Shown: positions 9,807-20,536 of the stretch, piece by piece
How positions within the stretch are numbered: position 1 is the first letter of the stretch
Layout: the number at the start of each line of letters is the position of its first letter
NCBI GenBank assembly: GCA_001599815.1
Contig: BCIA01000002.1
Location: 2,053,831-2,117,830, forward strand
DNA: 64,000 nt
Reading direction: 5' to 3'
Origin: Furcasterigmium furcatum
Taxonomy: Eukaryota; Ascomycota; Sordariomycetes; Glomerellales; Plectosphaerellaceae
Program-made: the position numbers and the translations under genes
The notes under the pieces: generated by a model
The model's input: the letters and a program-made list of their open reading frames with translations, nothing else
Told to the model about the DNA's origin: nothing
Database searches by the model: none

Positions 9807-12011
9807 ATGAAGTTCCAAGCTCTATACCCCATCTCATACTGCCTCCTCGGCGCTGCGGTCGCCGCCCAGTCCTTCGTTCCCAAGCCCCAGGGCCTGGACG
9901 TCGTTTTGTCGGACAGGTTCCCAGGGGCAAAGATTTCGTACAAAAAGGTATGTCCATCATCCACCTGCCCAGCTGGCCAAAAAGCCTGCAGCCAGAGGAC
10001 TCACCGTGCAGACATCCCTCTGCGAGACGACCGAAGGCGTCAACTCATACTCCGGATACGTGACCCTGCCCAAGGCCTTCCTCCCTGATGCCACGGGGTG
10101 GTCCGACACCCAGGCAGCCAACATCTTCTTCTGGTTCTTTGGTAAGTCGCCCCGTCGCCCAAGAAGCAGACCGACACAGCTCTGACTCTGTGTCCCCGTC
10201 TTGTAGAAGCTCGGAACGACGCCGCCAACGCACCGACGACCATCTTCCTCGGCGGAGGCCCCGGCACCAGCTCCTTTACCGACTCCTCCGACTTCCCCTG
10301 CATCTTCAATCCCGATGGCAACTCGTCTACCCTGAACGAATTCTCCTGGAGCAACAATGCCAACCTGCTCTACGTCGAAAGTCCCGTCGGCGCGGGCTTC
10401 TCCTATGTCGACCTGGTCAACGGGACCTTCGATCACCTCACCCAGCAGTTCACCCCGGATCAGGACCCCCAGAACCTCAACCTCACCTTCGTGCAGGCCA
10501 CCATGGATCCTCGGGAGCCCGCCACCACCACGAACACCACCATGGCTGCGGCGAGGACTCTCTGGAGGTTCGCCCAGGTCTGGTTCAACGAGTGGGTGTG
10601 GTCCTCCATCATATTCCGTCGATCTCAGCTGACCCTATCCCGACAGGTTCCCGGAGCACAAGACGACCAACAGCAAGGTCTCCATCTGGACCGTCTCTGT
10701 GAGTGCTTCTCCGTCCCGGCTTCATCCAGTGCTCGCTGACTCGCGCAGTACGGCGGCTTCTACGGCCCCGTCACCACCTCGTACTTCCTCGACCAGAACG
10801 ACCTCATCAGGCGCGGCGAGCACCAGATCGCAAACGCCACAGTCATTGACATGGCCACTCTAGGCCTCCTAAACGCCTGCATCGACTCGCGCGTCATGGC
10901 CCCCGGCTTCGCCGAGTTTTCGTACCGCAACACCTACGGCATCGAGGCCTACCCGCGCGAGGTTTATGACCAGGTCGTCGCCAACATCACTCGCCCTGAG
11001 ACCGGCTGCTTCGCCCTCATCGACAACTGCCGTGCCCTTGCCGCCGATGGAGACCCGGACCACACCGGCACCAACCAGGATGTCAACGAAGTCTGTGGCC
11101 TGGCATCCATGTACTGCTTCGGCGTCATCCAGGCCGCCTACGCCGAGTACTCGAACGTGTGTTCTCAACTCTAGCTGCCACGCGCCCCTTATGACTGCCT
11201 GCTGACTACCCGCATAGCTCGACCCCTTTGATGTCACCGTCACGTCTCCCGCAACGCTCCCCGTGTCCTACCACGAGGCCTTCTTCAACCAGCCCTGGGT
11301 TCAGGCCGAGCTCGGCGTGCCCGTCAACTTCACCATGAGCAACACGGCCATCACCAACGCCTTCTTCGTCGGCACTGGGGATCCCATGCGGGTCGACATC
11401 TCCTTCCTGGAGCACGTGCTGGAGAGCAACGTGAACGTGGCCATGGTCTACGGCGACCGCGACTACCGGTGCAACTGTGAGTCCAGAAACCCCGACCCGT
11501 CCCTCGAACGCGGGCAGCACTGACATCCTCCCCAGGGTTCTCCGCCGAAGACGTCTCCCTCGCCCTGGACTTCCCCTCATCCGCGCCCTTCCGCTCCGCG
11601 GGCTACGCCCCCATCGCCACGAACAAGACCTACACGGGCGGCCTCGTCCGCGAGCACGCCGGCCTCTCCTTCTCCCGCGTCTTCCAGGCCGGCCACTCGC
11701 CCGCCGGATACCAGCCCGAGACCCTCTCGCGCATCTTCGAGCGCGCCGTCTTCCGCCAAGACATCGCCACGGGCGAGGTCGACCTGGCCGGGGAGCCGGA
11801 CTACGCCACCGAGGGCCCCGGTGACGTCCGCGGGGTGGCCAACGAGCGGCCCCGGGACTTTGTGTCCAACGTCTGCTCAGTCTACATGGCCCCCGTCACC
11901 TGCACGGATGAGCAGCTCAGTGCGCTTGCCGACGGGAGCGCCGAGGTCGAGGACTGGGTCGTCGTGAAGCCGCTTGGGCTGGTCCCCCCTAGCCCTTGTC
12001 GTAGATCGTAA
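9807..12011 (+). CDS. Secreted serine carboxypeptidase (peptidase family S10)
   Basis: Seven exons: 9807-9947, 10012-10141, 10207-10591, 10647-10698, 10749-11156, 11218-11476 and 11536-12011; every junction has GT-AG ends and keeps frame, giving 616 aa. A signal peptide covers about residues 1-20 (MKFQALYPISYCLLGAAVAA). Family signatures follow in order: GGGPGTSS, NLLYVESPVGAGFSY, WFNEFPEHK, the nucleophile segment TVSYGGFYG (S236), YGDRDYRCNW with the catalytic Asp, and FQAGHSPAGY with the catalytic His. S10 enzymes remove C-terminal residues from peptides at acid pH. The Glu that usually precedes the nucleophile Ser, and which helps bind the substrate carboxylate, is Val235 here. Several NXS/T sites fit secretion. 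Regulatory boxes and a Zn2Cys6 gene lie on each side. Confidence 0.9.
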
Positions 12012-12166
12012 ATAGAGAGCAGTGGCAGGTGTTTCTGCCTTCACTTACGCGAGCATTTCAGCGAAAATTTACAACTTCAAGAGCTTGGTCACCCTGCTAA
12101 ACGTCTGATGTCAAGGTGAAATCCCGTGCTGAATCTTTATCCGTCGAAAGAGTCTACAGACTTGAC

Positions 12167-13739
12167 CTAAAAGTACGCCACGTCCTCCCGCACAGGTCCG
12201 CAGGGGTCCGTGTCGTTCGGGGAACACATCAGGAACCGCAGAGTAATCCGCCGCTCGTGGAGATCGGCCATGGCGCAGACATCCCGCACCCGGTTAACTT
12301 CGGGCACCAGGATGTCCCGCCGGTCGACCGTCGCCGGAGGCTCAAAGCCCGGCTTCGACCACGCCTGCCACGGCACCGCAGGCGCAGGTCCCTCGTCCAG
12401 CCGAAAGTCGCTGACGGGCTCCTCGAGGCCCGTCTCCTCGACGGCGATGAGGCGGTCGAGGACCCGAGCCGCCGGTTCGCTCCTCCAGTTCCCCTCCAGG
12501 CTGTCGAGACTGCGCAGCATCTCGAGCGCGTGGCGTCTCAGCCCCGGGTGCCTGCACCTGTGAGCGACCGTGTACAGCGGCGCGATGAGGCCCGGCTCGA
12601 GGGAGAGGATCGACGACCTGGAGGGCCGGAGGACCGCCGCGAGCCTGACCATGTACTCGAAGTGGCCCAGGCATCTGTCGAACTTCGTCTCGGGCCCGAA
12701 CGGCCCAGCGTGGACGAGGAACCTGAGAAAGCTGTGATACAGGCGGAGGCAGGCGTTCGCGCCTTGGTGTGGTGGGTGGCGGTCCTCGAACCGCGCCATG
12801 CAACTCTCCCACGCGCCAAGGGCTCTGAAAAACGCGTCGCTCCTCGTGAGGAACGGCCCCTGGGGAAGGTCGCCCCTGACGAAGCCGTCGCTGAGCATGA
12901 GGTAGGCCCGGAACACGCTGAAGAACCGCGAGCTGGCATCCTCGTACGACGTGAGCTCCCCGGCGCCGAGAGCCCCCTGCAGGAGCGCGTCCAGGTCTAC
13001 AAGGGCCGTCGTCTTGTCGTAGGGGTAGGGCGAGGCCGAGTCGCTAAACGTCATGGCCTGGAAGTCCATCCTCATGACCGTGTCGGCATACGACGGCACT
13101 GTCAAGCGCAGGCTGGCGAGGATGTGCAGCTGCGACTCGGCCCAGCGGCCGAGCGTGTTCGCAGACGCCGTGAGGACGAGGGACAGGGCAGCCATCTTCT
13201 CCGGGTTGCCGGGGTCGCTGCTGGCCAGCGCGAGGGCCTTGCCGTAGTGCTCGATGGCGTCCCGCGTGCGCGACTGGTAGTCGTCCGACTCGTTCCCGTC
13301 CCGGCCCTGAAGCTCGGCCTGCCAGGCGGCCTGTAGCGCGCCGACGGCCACGGCGGCGTGCCACATGGCGGGCTCTGCCCGCGCGAGCTGCAGCACGTCC
13401 CGCTGCCAAAAGTCGGACGCGAAGACCGTCGCGGCTGGTGCCGTGACGCTTCGGAAGAGGTCGAAGTAGAGGACCTCCGAGGGGGATGTCGACAGCGCCG
13501 TGGACATATGTCGCCCCATTGAGGCGCCCCCCACGAGCTCTACCAGCTGCCGCCGCGGTATTGCGCTACCGGTTTGGTACCCATCGCAGGCCCGACGTGC
13601 CGACAGGCACCTCCGACACTGCGGCTTTGTCTCGTCGCACTTGACCCTCCGTATCCTTCACTCGTCAGGGACTGGACAGCTGAGGTGAGGCGGGAACACG
13701 CACGTACCTACAGGTGATGCAGCCTCCTTTGGATCTCAT
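12167..13739 (-). CDS. Zn2Cys6 fungal transcription factor (506 aa)
   Basis: A tiny first exon (13739-13708, 32 nt) encodes MRSKGGCITC and a 52-nt intron (GTACGT donor, AAG acceptor) splits the cluster; the second exon runs 13655-12167. The spliced cluster is CX2CX6CX6CX2CX6C with C7, C10, C17, C24, C27 and C34. The ATG context (AACCATGAG) is good. The rest is a helical regulatory domain with FWQRDVLQLARAEPAMWHAA and AIEHYGKALAL, typical of the Fungal_trans_2 group. It ends 155 bp from the convergent S10 peptidase gene, so a role in regulating that gene is possible but unproven. Confidence 0.9.
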
Positions 13740-14217
13740 GGTTGTGAACTTGCGGTGATGGTGTTGTGGTAAAGTTGGGGTATTGCTCAGTCGTTATATC
13801 AGCGACGATCTATTCCAGGACGGATAATCCTTGCTGCTGCGCCACCCAAAGCGCAGGGTTCAATGTGTTATGACCTAATTCTGTCATGGAGCAACGCTGC
13901 CTTAGCCTTGAATTCGAGCTTACTTATTATAATCCTTTAGTTACTTTCCTCCTGGGAGCAGGGCTGGATGCCAAGAATTAACGCCCAGTTGCACTACTCT
14001 CTGTCAGGTTTGGTGGAGTCGCCTTGAACTCGCAGCATAGTCATTACTTTGGCAGGAATCATGAATTGCAGGAAGGAAACCAATCTTTGGTTCAACGTGC
14101 ACGTTTACTATCTATTTTTGGTTCCAGGAAAAAGAGTGTCCTGCCAGTCCTCCGCATCCAGCCACTTCTGCGCCAACGTCACGCTCCCCGACGGTCGAAC
14201 ATTCGAGTGTAGTGCGT
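13740..14217. other. Intergenic, no feature seen
   Basis: AT-richer than its surroundings, especially 13,890-13,960. It includes the leader of the Zn2Cys6 gene and the 3' side of the next gene. No convincing ORF or RNA. Confidence 0.5.
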
Positions 14218-14965
14218 TTAGCAGCCCAGGAACTGCGAAGGACGGTGCACCATGACATTCCACTTGGCTCCCCTGGCGAACGCCTGGCCCTTGGTATACA
14301 TGCCGCGGCGGCACTTGTTCCGGATGCACTAGATGAGAGCAGCAAGAGTTAGCAGCGGCACAAGATGCATTTCTTTCGGGAGAGAGACTGCATGGACTTA
14401 CCGCTGCGCCGTTGGCGATGCTGTTGAAGCTTCTCAGAGACCAGGGCCTGTTGTAGTCGTTGCACCAAAAGATGCCAGAGCTGTACGAGCAGCTGACCCG
14501 ACCGCAGACGCGAGGGCCCGCGCGAAGCCTCGGCTTTCCAGGGACCCTCCGGAGGTAGCTCACCCCCTCCGCGATCCTGTTATGAAAGGCCGATTGGCGG
14601 TCGATGTCGCAGTTGATGCGCGACCAGTCTCTCGCGCAGCTGCCGCGGCGTTCGAGGGGGTTGCCCCCGGGCGACTCGTCATCATTTTCGTCGTCGTCGT
14701 CCTCTTCGATGCTGGTGAGGTCAAAGTCGGTCTCGTAGTTGGGGTTGCGCTTGAGAAGCTCCGCGTGGATCTTCTCGACCGTGCCGTTCATGTAGAAGAT
14801 CTCGCCTTCGGGGTGGGAATTTAGCTCCCACTCGACGTCGACCTCGGTATATCCCTCGGGAAGACCGCGCTCGAGGTTGGCCGACGGCGGGACTGCCTCT
14901 GCGTGCGCCTTGGCCACGAGAAGCAGGGCAACTTGGACTGCCTTGAGGACAGTTGAAGTGAACAT
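14218..14965 (-). CDS. Secreted cysteine-rich preproprotein with Kex2-type site
   Basis: Exons 14965-14402 and 14328-14218, joined across a 73-nt GTAAGT...TAG intron, give 224 aa. MFTSTVLKAVQVALLLVAKA is a signal peptide; the ATG at 15082 upstream is in frame but would bury it. Residues about 21-107 form an acidic propeptide with a run of Asp/Glu (88-98), ending LERR (104-107), a Kex2-like dibasic site. The predicted mature chain is 117 residues with eight cysteines (110, 119, 154, 159, 168, 189, 194, 224) and a CGRVSCSYSSGIFWCND motif; the last cysteine is the C-terminal residue. I recall similar small secreted fungal proteins but no assigned function. Candidate effector or antimicrobial protein; this is inferred from its form only. 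Confidence 0.75.
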
Positions 14966-16660
14966 GTTGGCGACAGTTTTGAAGCTTTGGAAGTGATTTG
15001 TAAGTAGTAGAGGAGTAAGGAGAGGTGATTTCTGAGTTGATGAGGATGAAGAGGGGTAGAGTAGTATCTCAGAACACGACATCGTCGGTATTTATATGTA
15101 AGAAGCTTGTGAGGGCCGGTACAAACATAGAGAATGGCCTAGGATCCGGCCGCTTGCCAGGCAAGACAACTCCATGAGAGTGCAGTCGACAGTCGCGTAG
15201 CCGGAACGTCAGACAGAATGAAGGAATCTATTCTAGAATGACAGATGGACGAGAGAATACGCGGGACAAGGAACCCAGGTCGGTGTCGAGGCGTGAGGCG
15301 GCGGCACAGGAGCTGCTAAGCTGGAACCTGCGAGCCAATGCTCGCTGCCAAAGAGTAAGTCGACATATTTACCAGTCTGCTCTGTCGCGTGAGGGCAATG
15401 GCAGGATTCATTGCTGAATTGCACCTCAGCCTGGCCGATTGATTCCTTCGCTGTTCAGCCACCTCAACGCGCCTTGGCGAGGAGTCAACACCAACGAGCA
15501 GAGCCTCAGGAACGGGCTGTGTCCACGCTAAGTGTCTCTCAGGCCACGCCTGTGGCTTTTATTCGCTTGGACTTGAGGTATTGCATGCTAAGTCGGAATT
15601 ATTTTAAAGTTGGACATCAAGGGTAAATCGCAAGGCCAGACCGATCCCCCGAGTCGGCCACTTCTCTTCGCTGATAGGGCTGGCACATTGAAAGTGCCAG
15701 GTCGGACTTCTGGCCCCTGGGTGGCTGAGCATCCTGGTTCAGTTTCCAAGATTGGCGGAAACTGGGCGATCGTAGGGCTGTGGGTGAAGACTCTGCACTC
15801 CGCCCAATAAGTCGGCGAAACTCTTCCTCAGCAGTAGGCTAAACAAAAAAAATGGATGTGCATCCCGTAAGTGAAACCGTTCGATATAAATAAGGTCAAG
15901 CAAAGGAACGAAAGAAGTGACCAGAGTACCAGGCTGTCACCAAGAGAATAAATTGCTGGCAAACCCGCAACCTTGGAGAGAAAAAGGTTGACGACCACGT
16001 GACTTTCCACTTGTCAACTTCATCCCGTCTCTCCCAGAGTCGAAACTTCGGCGACAAAAAGACTTATCTTTACCTTCATCCTTTCCAGAGCGAGCTCATG
16101 GCATGATTTCTGCTTGTCAAAGCGTTTCCCTTTCGATCCATTCACACTTTCTAAGAACAGAGGGTATTCTAGAGTCCTCGAGCTCTGACGTTCTCGGGGA
16201 ATGCTCTAGTTGAAAAGTTTTAAGGACATTGGCACCCGTGCTAGAAGACGGGGATTTCACATGTTACTGGAGCATAGTCATTGACATCGCATGTTTTCAC
16301 CTGAGATGAAGCTGAAATACAAACAACAGGCCGCGCAAGTTGCCATGACCCGAAGCCGTCATTGCGCTTGCATGGAGTGCGCCAACGTGGCCAGTTGTCT
16401 GTGTAGAAGGTACATCCGTTCGTTGGGCTCGCAACCTCGCAACCTCCCTGAACGGCTTTCCGGTTCGCAGCACCGCTCTTCCGAGCCTTCCCCTTTGGGT
16501 GAAGCAGATACGCCAATCATTGTGCCAGATTCCCTAGGCCGGTGGTGAGGCTTTCAAGAAGCCTGAGTTGCCTAGCTGGGAGTGCGCCACGTCAGTGAGG
16601 GGAGCCTCCAATGCACCTTCGTACGTATGGCAACACTAACGAATTGCACTTCTCAGAGCA
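14966..16660. other. Long intergenic region between two small secreted-protein genes
   Basis: Holds the promoter of the 14,965 gene (TATA at 15,089-15,096). A minus-strand open frame at 16,241-16,516 has six Cys codons but no ATG start or signal peptide. Otherwise nothing recognisable. Confidence 0.5.
15089..15096 (-). promoter_or_regulatory. TATA box of the cysteine-rich preproprotein gene
   Basis: TATAAATA on the minus strand, about 125 bp upstream of the ATG at 14965. Near-perfect TATA consensus. Confidence 0.6.
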
Positions 16661-16909
16661 TTACGACCGGGGGACGCAAAGGATGGCGCTAATCTCTACA
16701 GCACATGTCCTGGGAGTCCTGTCGTCGCAGCGTACGAGGCGGGCGCAGCTGCCACGGAGGCACCGAGACTCCCCGCTGCAGATGCCCCTGGACAAGGCCA
16801 AGAACTCGGACTCGAGAATCCGGCCGGCGGCCTGCCTCTCTTCCTTGGCGCCGGGGGCAGCCATGGCGAGGCCGAGCAGGACGGGGGCGAAGGTGAGAGA
16901 AAGCTTCAT
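16661..16909 (-). CDS. Small secreted cysteine-rich protein (82 aa, 6 Cys)
   Basis: Single-exon ORF from the ATG at 16909 to TAA. Residues 1-18 (MKLSLTFAPVLLGLAMAA) are a clear signal peptide, followed by a short charged propeptide-like stretch (KEERQAAGR). The mature part has six cysteines at 44, 50, 55, 61, 69 and 78, an even number suited to three disulfides. The size and form are those of fungal small secreted proteins or effectors; no family is recognised. No intron is needed. A minus-strand CATAAAGG about 80 bp upstream could act as a TATA-like element. Confidence 0.65.
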   Translation of the reverse strand: MKLSLTFAPVLLGLAMAAPGAKEERQAAGRILESEFLALSRGICSGESRCLRGSCARLVRCDDRTPRTCAVEISAILCVPRS

Positions 16910-18149
16910 GATGGCGACGTTGAGCGGTGGAGGGCGTTGGTGGTACGAGTAGGTCAAAAGTCCCAGGCAGGGGGTACACGGCGTCCTTTATGCACATGCT
17001 CTTGACCCAAAGGGGACGTGTTCTTCGCGTGCTTGAAATTGAGTCTTGGCCACATAAGAGCCCAGCTTCAGGTCGCTCATTTGGCCGCCCAGGATGCCGC
17101 CAAGAGAGAGGGGAGAGCCAGAGTCTGATCATGGTAACCCCATGATCTCCCTGTAAACAGCTGTTGAATGCATGCAGCCAGACCAAAAGACCATGCAGAA
17201 CGGCCAAGAAGACTTGGATGGCCCCCAAGAGACGCCAACCTGCGGCACAGCGCTTGCGGCACAGGATTCGCTGGGGTAGAATCTGACACGATGCTGGCTA
17301 GGCCGGTCTTGAGATGTTGTCTCGCTGCAGCACCCCTTGGAGTGGCTCTGCTATCTTTCGGTCCCGAACTTGAAGTGACCAGCTGGGGCTGCCTGCATGA
17401 AAAAGAGTCAAGGGTAGATAGTCAGGTAGCCAAGAAATCCTGAATTCACGACACCCCAAGCTCCGGTCTGTCTTGAGCATCTTCTGAGCTTTTTGGTTGT
17501 TTAGTGCTACGTTGAACCGTCTTGCCCTTTAGAGGAACATATTGGCTCAGGTAGCACATTTTACCTTTGATCCTAGAGAGCTACTGTATGTGCCCTTATT
17601 AGGACACTATGTTTCCAATCCCTTGCGTTTGGTTGAATGCACGGGCTGCCCTTGTGCTTCCAGATTGCCATCATGACAGGGGGCTGCTATCTGCTGTTAG
17701 CCGCCCTCTGTGCTTCGGGCTGGTGCCTGGCTGTGCCGCAGGTGGGTGCCTGTCTGTGCCGCAGGTGGGTGCCTGTCTGTGCCTCTTGCTTGCCTGTGCC
17801 TCTCCGTGCCTCTCCGTGCCTCTATGCCCCCAAATTACGTCCGATTATTGACCTACTTTGGAAATTATCAAAGGCATTATCGTATCCTGGCCAATAGGTA
17901 TCAGGCGTGACTATGTCCTCACAGACTGCTTAGGCAGGTGGTTTCTCGGGGACCTTGGAAGCCCGGAAATATAGCTTGGCAACTGACGAAAGTACAATTT
18001 GATCTTTGCCGGTGACCGCTGTAAAAAATTGGGAATCAACTTGAGTGTTACCGGATACTAGGATACGTACCTACGGATACTTTTGAGTACTTACCAACTA
18101 CAACGACGATACAACCAAGGACTCGCCTACCACTGGCGGTGTCCAGGAG
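16910..18149. other. Intergenic with a short minisatellite
   Basis: No convincing gene. Contains the tandem repeat at 17,732-17,826 and, at its right edge, an open frame upstream of the 18,150 ORF. Confidence 0.45.
17732..17826 (+). repeat. Minisatellite: two perfect 23-bp units followed by 10-bp units
   Basis: 17732-17754 and 17755-17777 are identical 23-mers containing GTGCCGCAGGTGGGTGCCTG. They run into a GTGCCTCTCC-type 10-bp repeat (17797-17806, 17807-17816 and a partial third). Recent slippage is the simplest explanation. Confidence 0.7.
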
Positions 18150-18491
18150 ATGCGCAATTGGGCCAATACCCGGACTGGCTCCTTTTGGGTTCGGTCTAGG
18201 ATAGACCATTGGCAAACCTTTGTCATTGCGGGCTCTAACAGTGGCGCGAATGCTCGCTTCGAAATGAAGTCGTCCAACCACTTCAAGGAGGGCTATGTTG
18301 GCACCGAGGACATCTATTGGTTCTCGAAAAACACCCTGGACAAGTACCAGCGCAAATTCGACGGCAAATGGAGGGCCGGGGGGTGGGGCGACTCGCGTTG
18401 TTGGTCGTATTATAGTAGGACCTGGGGTAATTATTACAAGAAGTTCTACTGGGTGATCAATGCTACCGGCTCGCGGGTTCCCGGCACCTGA
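18150..18491 (+). CDS. Hypothetical Trp/Tyr-rich protein, possibly partial (113 aa)
   Basis: The ORF from ATG 18150 is open upstream to 18087 with plausible residues (TNYNDDTTKDSPTTGG), so this may be a last exon or a decayed copy rather than a full gene. It is rich in Trp, Tyr and Arg and has a single Cys. No signal peptide or start is visible further upstream, and no domain is recognised. It could be the mature part of a small secreted protein whose first exon is lost or hidden. Confidence 0.3.
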   Translation: MRNWANTRTGSFWVRSRIDHWQTFVIAGSNSGANARFEMKSSNHFKEGYVGTEDIYWFSKNTLDKYQRKFDGKWRAGGWGDSRCWSYYSRTWGNYYKKFYWVINATGSRVPGT

Positions 18492-19077
18492 GTTTGGCCT
18501 GGGCATCGCAGACACACGACGGCCATCCGGCCACAACTTTACCTTCAGGTTATCTTAAGCAACGCATTCCGGCAGCTCAGCTAGCCCAGTGATCAATTCA
18601 AGCTACTCATCATCTTCATGAAGGCACCCATCTTCCCGTATTGACGTGTTTGGGCCTTGAGTTCTCGTCGGTTGAATAGGCCGGGGCGAGAAGTTATGAC
18701 ACCACGACTTGGACAACTGCTCTCAATGAACCCCTGAACAAACGCTTTGAATCCAAGCATGCCACAATGCTCCTGTTGCGCCATCTTTGTACGGCAAAAA
18801 CACTCAGGCACTGTTCGCGCCCAGATACTTTGACAATCCTAGGTAACAATGGATTGTTCTTTCAGGGGCCCGACTACCATGTCAGCAGCTCAGCATCTAT
18901 AATCAAGTGTATATGAACTCCAGGTCCTCTTGAAAACGTTCCTGTTCACTGAATTTGCTAATCAAAATTATTTCACAACAACTTTGTGCCTTCAGATCAC
19001 AACCACCTCGAGTCCCTTGGCCGATTTCTCCAGAAACCCTTGGACCCCGGGAAGACACGCTCAGCTTAACTCTTAAT
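18492..19077. other. Intergenic, nothing recognised
   Basis: AT-richer sequence between two unknown ORFs. No RNA gene or repeat seen. Confidence 0.45.
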
Positions 19078-19821
19078 ATGGCAGCTCAGAACAGCCAAAC
19101 ACGGCGGCCAGCCTATGATACCCCCCGGGTGACAATGTCTCACGCTCAGCATCTGAATTTCCGCCAACAGCTTGATGACATCCAGAAGAACTTGGACGCT
19201 GCGGAGTGGAGACAGTATGACACTGATATTCGAAGTATCCCCGGCTTTGCCTTCCCTCAAGCCCCTATCATGGATGACCCCGACTTTCGTTACGATCGCC
19301 TGTTCCAAAGAGGGGATGCGGCAATCGTTGTTGGCCTGCTCACTCTGACAGGGACCGACTGGGATCACGACCCTGATAATGACAGACTTAACCCAGTTCT
19401 CTTTCTCTTTGAGCTGTTCTATGCTTACGGCGAGCTTCTCGATCCGCGCTGGCAACGAAACTCGGGCCATAATGTGCCCCTGGCTCAGATACAGCAGTTG
19501 CCATTTCGATGGAACCGGCAGTTGACACAGGTCTTGCTCGATAACCTCAATGATATATACCGCATAGATACCTATGTCGACGGGGATGCACCTTGGGAGG
19601 ACCGCCATGCCGAAGGCTGTTGGAAGTACTGGACCACCGAAGATATAACCAAGACAGTGCGCATGTTCCGGCTCGCGCGCCTCTGGCAGGTTACGCAGCC
19701 GAACTACCGAGATGTTTACCAGGGGCCTAAATTTATAGGTTGGGGCAACGAGGAGGTTAACAAACTCCGCTGGCTCCATCGTTACATTGACACGATTAAC
19801 AAGCTGCTTGGAGAGTATTAA
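19078..19821 (+). CDS. Hypothetical protein (247 aa)
   Basis: Single-exon ORF from ATG 19078. Upstream in-frame sequence has only a non-ATG start and reads as leader. The protein has no signal peptide, no membrane segment and no domain I recognise. It is rich in Asp, Trp and Tyr, with helical stretches such as LNFRQQLDDIQKNLDAAEWRQ and RWLHRYIDTINKLLGEY at the end. It sits alone in a gene-poor stretch. Codon use is less GC-biased than that of neighbouring housekeeping-type genes. Confidence 0.55.
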   Translation: MAAQNSQTRRPAYDTPRVTMSHAQHLNFRQQLDDIQKNLDAAEWRQYDTDIRSIPGFAFPQAPIMDDPDFRYDRLFQRGDAAIVVGLLTLTGTDWDHDPDNDRLNPVLFLFELFYAYGELLDPRWQRNSGHNVPLAQIQQLPFRWNRQLTQVLLDNLNDIYRIDTYVDGDAPWEDRHAEGCWKYWTTEDITKTVRMFRLARLWQVTQPNYRDVYQGPKFIGWGNEEVNKLRWLHRYIDTINKLLGEY

Positions 19822-20536
19822 AGGACAATGATGTTCTCCTGCCAGACGGGGGAACCATGTGGAAGAAAGTGCTGCCCAGTCGCCTGTTGAGGCCCGTATT
19901 AATAGATCTACACCGTTTTCAACGTTCCTGTCTGTTTGAATGTGAAGAGGGAGGACCGAAAAGGCTGCAGCAAAGTTCGAGGAGGGCCGATTGTGCGCGG
20001 TGACAGCCCGAAGGAGGGAGAGAAGACTGCTGCCCATTTTCAGCATGCGACATGTAGATCATGCCTTAACCTCAAGCGCCACGTCGAGAAGCAAACTCAA
20101 GGCTGCCATGGCTTCTGGTCCGTTGTTTGGGGCAAACAAGCCAGGACATGGTCCGACCCAGGGTCAAGGTCACCTATAAAGGTTTCTATTCTGAAAGTGC
20201 TGGGCTCGGTCGTCAAGGCGTTGACCGTTCTTTGTCTGTCTATGGAGCCTTGGCAGGCCCCTCGGGTCGCGGTGCTCGGGCAGTGTCAAGAGACCCAACA
20301 AAGGCTGAACGAGGAACACTGCCGCCCTTTGTTCTGCAAATAGGCTCGGCGGTCTCCTTGCTTCGGCCAAGGACGAGGGCACAATGCACGAGAAAAAGGA
20401 GAGCCAAAAGACAGGACACGATGTGTTGAATGATTGTTCTGGGTCGTTCGATAAGTTGCTGACGCTGCCTACCCGAGTCTGAACGTAGACTCATCCAGAT
20501 TACACAGGTTTGACAATCGACACACCAGCACCGGCA
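19822..20536. other. Intergenic, nothing recognised
   Basis: No convincing ORF. The right edge (CAG at 20,505-20,507) could be a 3' splice site for the next gene's first coding exon. Confidence 0.4.

Noticed and set aside
6842..13739. Secondary-metabolite cluster
   Set aside because: Two regulators and a peptidase are present but no PKS, NRPS, terpene synthase or P450 is found anywhere in the window.
16241..16516. Minus-strand open frame with six cysteines
   Set aside because: It begins with TTG, has no ATG, signal peptide or upstream exon with splice signals, and lies in a gene-poor region.
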